From a bacterium (GTDB lineage: Bacteria > Sumerlaeota > Sumerlaeia > UBA8349): DNA of 9,555 bases. Below the pieces are notes generated by a model that made no database searches, had not been told where the DNA came from, and saw nothing but the letters and a program-made list of their open reading frames with translations. The stretch spans positions 1-9,555 of the forward strand of contig JABMPG010000161.1 in the NCBI GenBank assembly GCA_013203855.1. Reading direction: 5' to 3'. Shown here one piece after another: positions 4,588-9,555 of this stretch (positions are counted from its first letter, which is position 1; each line of letters opens with the position of its first letter). Both the position numbers and the translations under genes were made by a program.

Positions 4588-5904
4588 CTAACTCTTCAGC
4601 CACCCTCTCAACTTTTCGAGATACTCGCCGCGAGACACCGTCTCCTGTTCGCGACGAGCCATGTGCTTGATCACGACAGCGCCATCCTCAATCTCCTGTC
4701 GCCCCAGAAACACAACCACAGGAAACCCCTTCCTCTCGGCATAGGTCAGTTGCTTCTTCATCTTCGCTGATACATCGAGATAAATGTTATTTGCAATGCC
4801 AGCGGACCGCAATTCTGACGAAAGACGAGCGTACTCCCGGTAGGGCGTGTCCTCGAAAGTGGCGATCATGACCTCACCCGTCGCGGCGAGGTCGGCCGGA
4901 ATGAGATTGTGGATCTGAAGGAAATCCTGAAAGGTGACATCCCCGAACCCGAAACCGATGCCGGAAACGGCCTGCTTGCTGAAAAGGCCGATCAAGTCGT
5001 CATAGCGCCCCCCGCCAAAAAGCGACCGACGATTCTCCGGCGACGTGTCGAATACCTCGAACACCGTTCCAGTATAATAATCAAAACCCCGAAGGACGGA
5101 AAAATCGAACTCGCAGAAAGAATTGAACCCGGTCTCCTCCAGCAGGCTGAACAGTCCCTGAAGTTCCGCCACGCCCCGTGAATCGGCGGGAAGGCAGGCG
5201 CAAAGTTCCTCAAAGGAAGAAGCGAACACCTTGTCGAGTTGGGCAACCTGCTCCGGAGAAATCCCCGAATCGGCCAGCCAGTTCCGGTATTCCTCCTCCG
5301 AGATCTTCGAGCGCTTGTCCACCGCTTTGGAGATAACATGGATCTGCTCGGGCGCCGCCTTGAGAACCTCACGCATCACATCGTTGAAAAAACGCCGGTT
5401 GCTGATACGAAGGTTGTACATGCCCCCGTCCGCACCAAAAGCCTGCATGAGGTCAACGATCAGCGAGAGAATTTCAAAATCGGCATGAATCCCCTCCTCA
5501 CCAAAAACATCGACGTTGAGCTGCCAGTGTTCGCGCAGACGCCCCTTCTGCGGACGTTCGTAGCGCATCAGATTCGCGATGGAATACCAACGAAGAGGGA
5601 AAGCCAGCTCGTTAATCCGGGACGCCACCATACGGGCGACCGTAGGCGTCATCTCCGGCCGGATGGCCAGACGCCGGTTGCCCTTATCCTCGAAGTGATA
5701 GATCTGCTCATTGACCAGTTCCTGGCCGCTCTTCGCCGCATAAAGATCGAACGACTCGAGGATCGGGCCACCGTATTCCTCGTAACCGTACTGCTCCACC
5801 ACATCGCGCATCTTCGAGAAGAACCAGTTGCGCAGACGCATATCCTCGGGATAGAAATCGCGGGTGCCCTTGTAGGGATTCGTCGCGAGAAAAGTTCCGC
5901 CCAT
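4588..5904 (-). CDS. hisS: Histidyl-tRNA synthetase
   Basis: This class II synthetase charges tRNA(His) with histidine in the cytoplasm (EC 6.1.1.21). It has 438 residues, the usual bacterial length. N-terminal KGTRDFYPED is at 12-21. Motif 2 lies in RWYSIANLMRYERPQKG (105-121) and continues as RLREHWQLN (122-130). The histidine-binding signature LRGFDYYTGTVFEV is at 271-284, GGGRYDD at 297-303 and motif 3, GIGFGFG, at 315-321; R272 is the key HisA arginine. The anticodon-binding domain begins near 343. Motif 2 departs from the common bacterial RYRQFHQ or RYREFHQ form, with REHWQLN in its place, suggesting a divergent HisRS clade. ATG 5904 has GGAGG five bases upstream, and only 12 bases separate it from the yfhO-like gene, so the two are co-transcribed. 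GNAT follows after 16 bases. It is the only copy visible here and is presumably essential. Confidence 0.97.
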   Translation of the reverse strand: MGGTFLATNPYKGTRDFYPEDMRLRNWFFSKMRDVVEQYGYEEYGGPILESFDLYAAKSGQELVNEQIYHFEDKGNRRLAIRPEMTPTVARMVASRINELAFPLRWYSIANLMRYERPQKGRLREHWQLNVDVFGEEGIHADFEILSLIVDLMQAFGADGGMYNLRISNRRFFNDVMREVLKAAPEQIHVISKAVDKRSKISEEEYRNWLADSGISPEQVAQLDKVFASSFEELCACLPADSRGVAELQGLFSLLEETGFNSFCEFDFSVLRGFDYYTGTVFEVFDTSPENRRSLFGGGRYDDLIGLFSKQAVSGIGFGFGDVTFQDFLQIHNLIPADLAATGEVMIATFEDTPYREYARLSSELRSAGIANNIYLDVSAKMKKQLTYAERKGFPVVVFLGRQEIEDGAVVIKHMARREQETVSRGEYLEKLRGWLKS

Positions 5905-5916
5905 AAATGCCTCCGG

Positions 5917-8271
5917 TCAAGTGCTGGGTTCGGGCCTGGGGCGTCTCCTCTTCAGAAACGTCAAGCCGAACAACAGAATATACAGAACCAGCGAAACAAA
6001 GGAAAGGGCTTTCCCCAATTGGATCAGGCCGGAGAAGTAATCCATCACCAACTCCGTCCGGCCCGCCGGCAAAGGAACGGCCCGCAGAACAGAGTCCCCC
6101 GGCAGCACCTCAAAATCCCGCCCGTACTCAACGGGCTCCCAGGCGCGCCAAGCCCTCGCGTACGCATCCGTCACGAGAAGAATCGAAGCCGTCGCCAGAT
6201 CGGCTCGAATCAGAAGACGATCGGTCGACTCCTCCACCAGCGTGACAGTTCCCGGAAAATCGCTGATCCCCGGCTTCGGGTCCGGCTCCTCCTCCAGAAT
6301 GACGGTTCGCCCCGGATCGAAGTCCGGAGCAGAGAGGGCCGCGAAAACCTCATCACGGTTCGAGGCGACCCGGTAATCATTCACCAAAAGAAGATGCGGC
6401 AGCACGTCTTCATTCTCCACAATAGAGAAGCGCCCATCCACGACAGGGAAAAAATAGCGGCCGCGCAACATTCGATACAGAGCCGGAAACCGCCTGAACT
6501 CTACCCGATCGGTCGTTTCATCCGGATCCCGCCCCTGAGACCAGGCCATCAGCTCGGCATAACGCCGCGAAACGCCCGGATCGTACCCCCACAGATTCGG
6601 AATGCGCGCCGGCATCGTGTTGTTCTCATTGACCGTCTGGAGAATCCGATAATCGCCGGGACGCTCCCGCACATAGCGCTCGACCTGTCCAAACCGCGCG
6701 AGATCCGAGTCGAAGGTGGGGCGGTTGATTCGCGCAAAGACAAACACCTCGACCATAGCCAAAACAGCGATCAAAGGGACCAGGCGATAATTCCTCTTCA
6801 CGGCAAACAGAACAAAGGCAAGAGCAGCGACCAGGATCGACGCCAGAAGCAACGACCACACCGCGAGTGCCTGCGCCTTCGCGGCGAACTCCGAACTGGC
6901 GTAGACATCCGGAGAAGCATAGGTCTCGCCCGTTCCTCGGATGAATCCGAAAAGGGCCGTGACAACCGTGGGCTGCCCATCCGAAGCATCGATCCAGAGC
7001 ACGACGGCTGCCAAGGCAATCGCGCCCGCTCCCGCCAGAACGGCAATCCCCGCCTTCCTCCAGGCAAACGAGGCTCCGCCACGCGAGGCCCGAAGCAAAG
7101 CATCCGCCCCACGCGCCGCAAGAAGCGCCAGAAAGAGCGTCGCATAGAAATTGAACTTGGCGTTCCCCCGAGTCGAATCGAAACCCGGGACGCAATGATA
7201 GAGGAAGCGGAACAACGGCGTATACTGCCCGAGAGCGAGAACAATGAGAATCGCGGCCATCAGTACCGGCCGCAGGCGTTCCACGCGCCCTCGCCGGACA
7301 AGGCCGATCATCGCCAGTGCCAGCGACGAGACCCCGAAGTACAGCGACACCTCCCAGAAATACCAGCGACCCCAGTATGCCGTATCGCCCCCGAGCCCGA
7401 AGAAGGCCGGCGCGATCATTGTCAGCAGATTCTCGGGCGGAAACGACAGCATCCCCGCCACCGCAATCGGCAGCCCCCCCTCGCGCAGACTCTCCCGACC
7501 CATCTCCAACCCGGCCAGCAACTGAACGGAGCCAATCCCAATGGCAAAGACGTACATCCCAACAAGTGCCGGGATCACCCAGAACCGCCGCGGATTCTCG
7601 GCGACGCCGATGACGGTATAGAGAAAAACCGTGACCAGGCCATAGAACATGTGATGGGGATGGCCGGCAAAAACCTGCATAGACAGGGCCAGCACGCCAA
7701 GCAAACCCCAGCGAAATCCCACCCGGCCGAAACGAGCGCGAAACAGTTCGTCCACCGAAAGAAGCAAAAGCGGTGTCCACGTCATCGTGCACATCGCCGT
7801 CAGATGACCGGCGTACACATGCAGAAAAAAGGACCCCGAGAACATGACCGAAAAAGATCCCGCCAACGCCGGCAGAGTCAGGATTCCCCGCCGGTTCAGC
7901 CACAGAAACGTGAACAGTCCCAGCAGGAAAACGTGAAGCGCAATGCCGAAATTGACCGCATGGACCAGCGGCAGAACCAGGTAGAACCAGTTCGGCGGAT
8001 AGAGCAGGGCCGACTGCATCATCCCGAAAAAGGGCATCCCACTGAACACATAGGGATTCCAGAGAGCCAGGTTCCCTTCCCGCAGCTCGCTGAAACCGAA
8101 CTCGCGCCAGAACAAAAACTGGCTGGATAGATCAGTTCCGAATTCCGACAGAAGCAGCGGACGGGGCATGAAAAGAACGTCGGCAAACATCACCACAACC
8201 GCCAGGCCGAGGACAAGAACAACTTGGCCTCGAGTCAGGTCTATCGTTGCATCGCGCGTGGGCTCGCCCAT
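5917..8271 (-). CDS. YfhO-family multi-pass membrane protein (GT-C-like)
   Basis: A 784-residue integral membrane protein with YfhO-family architecture, GT-C-fold proteins thought to move sugars or lipid-linked substrates on the outer face of the membrane. A first helix (about 16-35) is followed by the conserved acidic loop TDLSSQFLFW (46-55) and NPYVFSGMPFF (72-82). Roughly a dozen more membrane segments follow to about 511, with AGHPHHMFY at 202-210 and STRGNAKFNF at 366-375. A large soluble domain (about 512-745), probably extracytoplasmic, ends in TDAYARAWRAWEP (701-713), and a last helix (about 748-770) is followed by a basic tail KRRRPRP. In Bacillus and Listeria, YfhO-type proteins glycosylate teichoic acids; whether this one does is unknown. 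ATG 8271 has AAGGGG nine bases upstream. It lies 77 bases after the upstream citramalate synthase gene, with no terminator between, and 12 bases before hisS. The family call is firm; the substrate is unassigned. Confidence 0.85.
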   Translation of the reverse strand: MGEPTRDATIDLTRGQVVLVLGLAVVVMFADVLFMPRPLLLSEFGTDLSSQFLFWREFGFSELREGNLALWNPYVFSGMPFFGMMQSALLYPPNWFYLVLPLVHAVNFGIALHVFLLGLFTFLWLNRRGILTLPALAGSFSVMFSGSFFLHVYAGHLTAMCTMTWTPLLLLSVDELFRARFGRVGFRWGLLGVLALSMQVFAGHPHHMFYGLVTVFLYTVIGVAENPRRFWVIPALVGMYVFAIGIGSVQLLAGLEMGRESLREGGLPIAVAGMLSFPPENLLTMIAPAFFGLGGDTAYWGRWYFWEVSLYFGVSSLALAMIGLVRRGRVERLRPVLMAAILIVLALGQYTPLFRFLYHCVPGFDSTRGNAKFNFYATLFLALLAARGADALLRASRGGASFAWRKAGIAVLAGAGAIALAAVVLWIDASDGQPTVVTALFGFIRGTGETYASPDVYASSEFAAKAQALAVWSLLLASILVAALAFVLFAVKRNYRLVPLIAVLAMVEVFVFARINRPTFDSDLARFGQVERYVRERPGDYRILQTVNENNTMPARIPNLWGYDPGVSRRYAELMAWSQGRDPDETTDRVEFRRFPALYRMLRGRYFFPVVDGRFSIVENEDVLPHLLLVNDYRVASNRDEVFAALSAPDFDPGRTVILEEEPDPKPGISDFPGTVTLVEESTDRLLIRADLATASILLVTDAYARAWRAWEPVEYGRDFEVLPGDSVLRAVPLPAGRTELVMDYFSGLIQLGKALSFVSLVLYILLFGLTFLKRRRPRPEPST

Positions 8272-8348
8272 TCCATCCCACCCCTTCCACCTGACCGCAC
8301 ACGTCGTGGACCCACCGCCCTTCGCGGAACAAACCTGCTGCTGTCGTG

Positions 8349-9555
8349 CTACTTCTTCATGATCTTGTACTCAAGGCTGTCCATCAGAGCCTGCCACGAC
8401 GCCTCGATAATGTTCTCCGAAACGCCCACAGTCCCCCACTCCTTCTGGCCATCTCCCGATTCGATGAGAACGCGCACCTTTGCCGCCGTCCCTTCCTCAC
8501 CGTCCAGAACCCGAACCTTGTAGTCCAGAAGGCTCACGTCCTTGACATGCGGAAACTCATCTCCCAAGGCCTTCCGAACCGCCACATCGAGCGCGTTGAC
8601 AGGGCCGTCCCCCTCCCCCGCCATCAGATACATCCGCCCGCCCACATTCACCTTCACCGTCGCCTCACTCACACACTCCGCGTCATGGCCGCGCTTTTCG
8701 ACGATCACCCGAAAGCCCTCCAGGCTGAACGGCCGTTTGTACTTCCCTTTCAGGCGCGACGCCAGAACCTCGAAGGAAGCCTCCGCCGCTTCGAACGAAT
8801 ATCCCTCGTCCTCCATCGCCTTGACACGATCCAGGAGACGCTTCTGCTCGTTCGTGGCCGCGTCGAGCTCGAAGCCCAACTCCTTTGCCTTGTACTGGAT
8901 ATTGCTCTTACCGCTCAACTCGCTCACCAGAACCCGACGCTGGTTGCCCACTTCCTCGGGAGAGATATGCTCATACGTGCTCTCATGACGCTGCAAGGCG
9001 CTCACATGCATCCCGCCCTTGTGCGCGAAGGCGCAACGACCGACGTACGGCTGCCGCGGATCAGGCGTCGCGTTGGCGATCTCGGCGATCGTACGGCTGA
9101 ACTCCGTGATCCGGCGCAGACTCTTCTGGGGCACGCATTTCTTCTTCAATTTGATCATCAGGTTCGGGATCAACACCATCAGGTCAGCATTGCCGCTACG
9201 CTCCCCGTAGCCGTTAACCGTCCCCTGCACGTGAGTCGCCCCGCTCACCACGGCCATGAAACTGTTCGCCACCGCCATCCCCGTGTCGTTGTGCGCATGG
9301 ATACCCACCGGCGCCCCCGTCGCCCTGCAAACTTCCCCCGTGATGCGAGCCACCTCGTCAGGCATGATTCCGCCATTCGTCTCGCAAAGAACAAGACAGT
9401 CCGCTCCGGCATCGACGGCCGCTTCCAGCGTTTTCATCGCATACTCGGGATTGGCCTTGTAACCATCGAAAAAATGCTCCGCATCATAGATCACCTCCCG
9501 GCGCTTCTTCTTCAAATAGCGCACCGTGTCCGCGATCATCTTCAGGCCTTCATCC
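8349..9555 (-). CDS. cimA: Citramalate synthase, 5' end outside the window
   Basis: This enzyme condenses pyruvate and acetyl-CoA to (R)-citramalate, the first step of threonine-independent isoleucine synthesis. The frame stays open to the right edge, so about 401 residues are visible and roughly the first quarter, including the N-terminal catalytic motif, is missing. Counting from the ATG at 9539, the metal ligands HAHND are at 81-85, GYGERSGNADL at 110-120 and the joining segment VGRCAFAHKGGMHVSALQ at 166-183. The last 130 residues form a LeuA-type allosteric domain (VGGRMYLMAGEGDGPVNALD and following). The AEHFFDGYKANPEYA stretch (20-34) and the H-E-S-T-Y-E-H-I run are typical of this family rather than of 2-isopropylmalate synthase. 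It ends in TAG at 8351-8349, 77 bases before the YfhO-like gene. Isoleucine feedback is known for some members; it cannot be judged here. Confidence 0.92.
   Translation of the reverse strand, partial: DEGLKMIADTVRYLKKKRREVIYDAEHFFDGYKANPEYAMKTLEAAVDAGADCLVLCETNGGIMPDEVARITGEVCRATGAPVGIHAHNDTGMAVANSFMAVVSGATHVQGTVNGYGERSGNADLMVLIPNLMIKLKKKCVPQKSLRRITEFSRTIAEIANATPDPRQPYVGRCAFAHKGGMHVSALQRHESTYEHISPEEVGNQRRVLVSELSGKSNIQYKAKELGFELDAATNEQKRLLDRVKAMEDEGYSFEAAEASFEVLASRLKGKYKRPFSLEGFRVIVEKRGHDAECVSEATVKVNVGGRMYLMAGEGDGPVNALDVAVRKALGDEFPHVKDVSLLDYKVRVLDGEEGTAAKVRVLIESGDGQKEWGTVGVSENIIEASWQALMDSLEYKIMKK

Noticed and set aside
5239..8130. 963-codon plus-strand open frame antisense to the YfhO-like gene and hisS
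   Set aside because: It is rich in Arg, Gln, Pro and His, has no domain and no ribosome site, and is fully antisense to two well-supported genes. Long antisense frames are expected in G+C-rich coding DNA.

Overview
The window is a piece of a bacterial chromosome with moderately high G+C. It holds two plus-strand transcription units set between two minus-strand ones. The gene content is bacterial: TrkH, RNase HI, a pair of small heat-shock proteins, HisRS and citramalate synthase, with Shine-Dalgarno sites and TTG starts. Nothing seen fixes the phylum. Plus-strand C exceeds G even where the plus strand is the coding strand, so the skew looks like a replication-strand bias rather than a coding effect. 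No IS element, integrase, CRISPR array, tRNA or rRNA was recognised.

Layout from left to right. (1) Minus strand, 1-1614: a TrkH-type potassium channel subunit, followed after one base by the start of a small four-cysteine protein that runs off the left edge. A sigma70-like promoter for this pair lies at 1675-1704. (2) 1640-2020: a gene-free, hairpin-rich divergent spacer with short repeats. (3) Plus strand, 2033-2752: an RNase HI with an unrecognised helical N-terminal extension, a TTG start, and a 10-bp hairpin running into its stop codon. (4) 2753-3119: a gene-free stretch ending in a probable promoter and leader for the next unit. (5) Plus strand, 3120-4027: two tandem Hsp20 genes, closed by a strong intrinsic terminator at 4085-4113. 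(6) Minus strand, 4134-9555: citramalate synthase (5' end outside the window), a YfhO-family multi-pass membrane protein, histidyl-tRNA synthetase and a GNAT acetyltransferase, closely spaced and probably one operon read toward the Hsp20 terminator.

The products are mostly housekeeping: potassium uptake, RNA:DNA hybrid removal, heat-shock holdases, isoleucine precursor synthesis and tRNA(His) charging. The least explained items are the RNase H N-terminal domain, the small Cys protein behind TrkH, the YfhO protein between two housekeeping enzymes, the possibly temperature-responsive Hsp20 leader, and the hairpin-rich spacer. I found no convincing evidence of a new multi-gene system.
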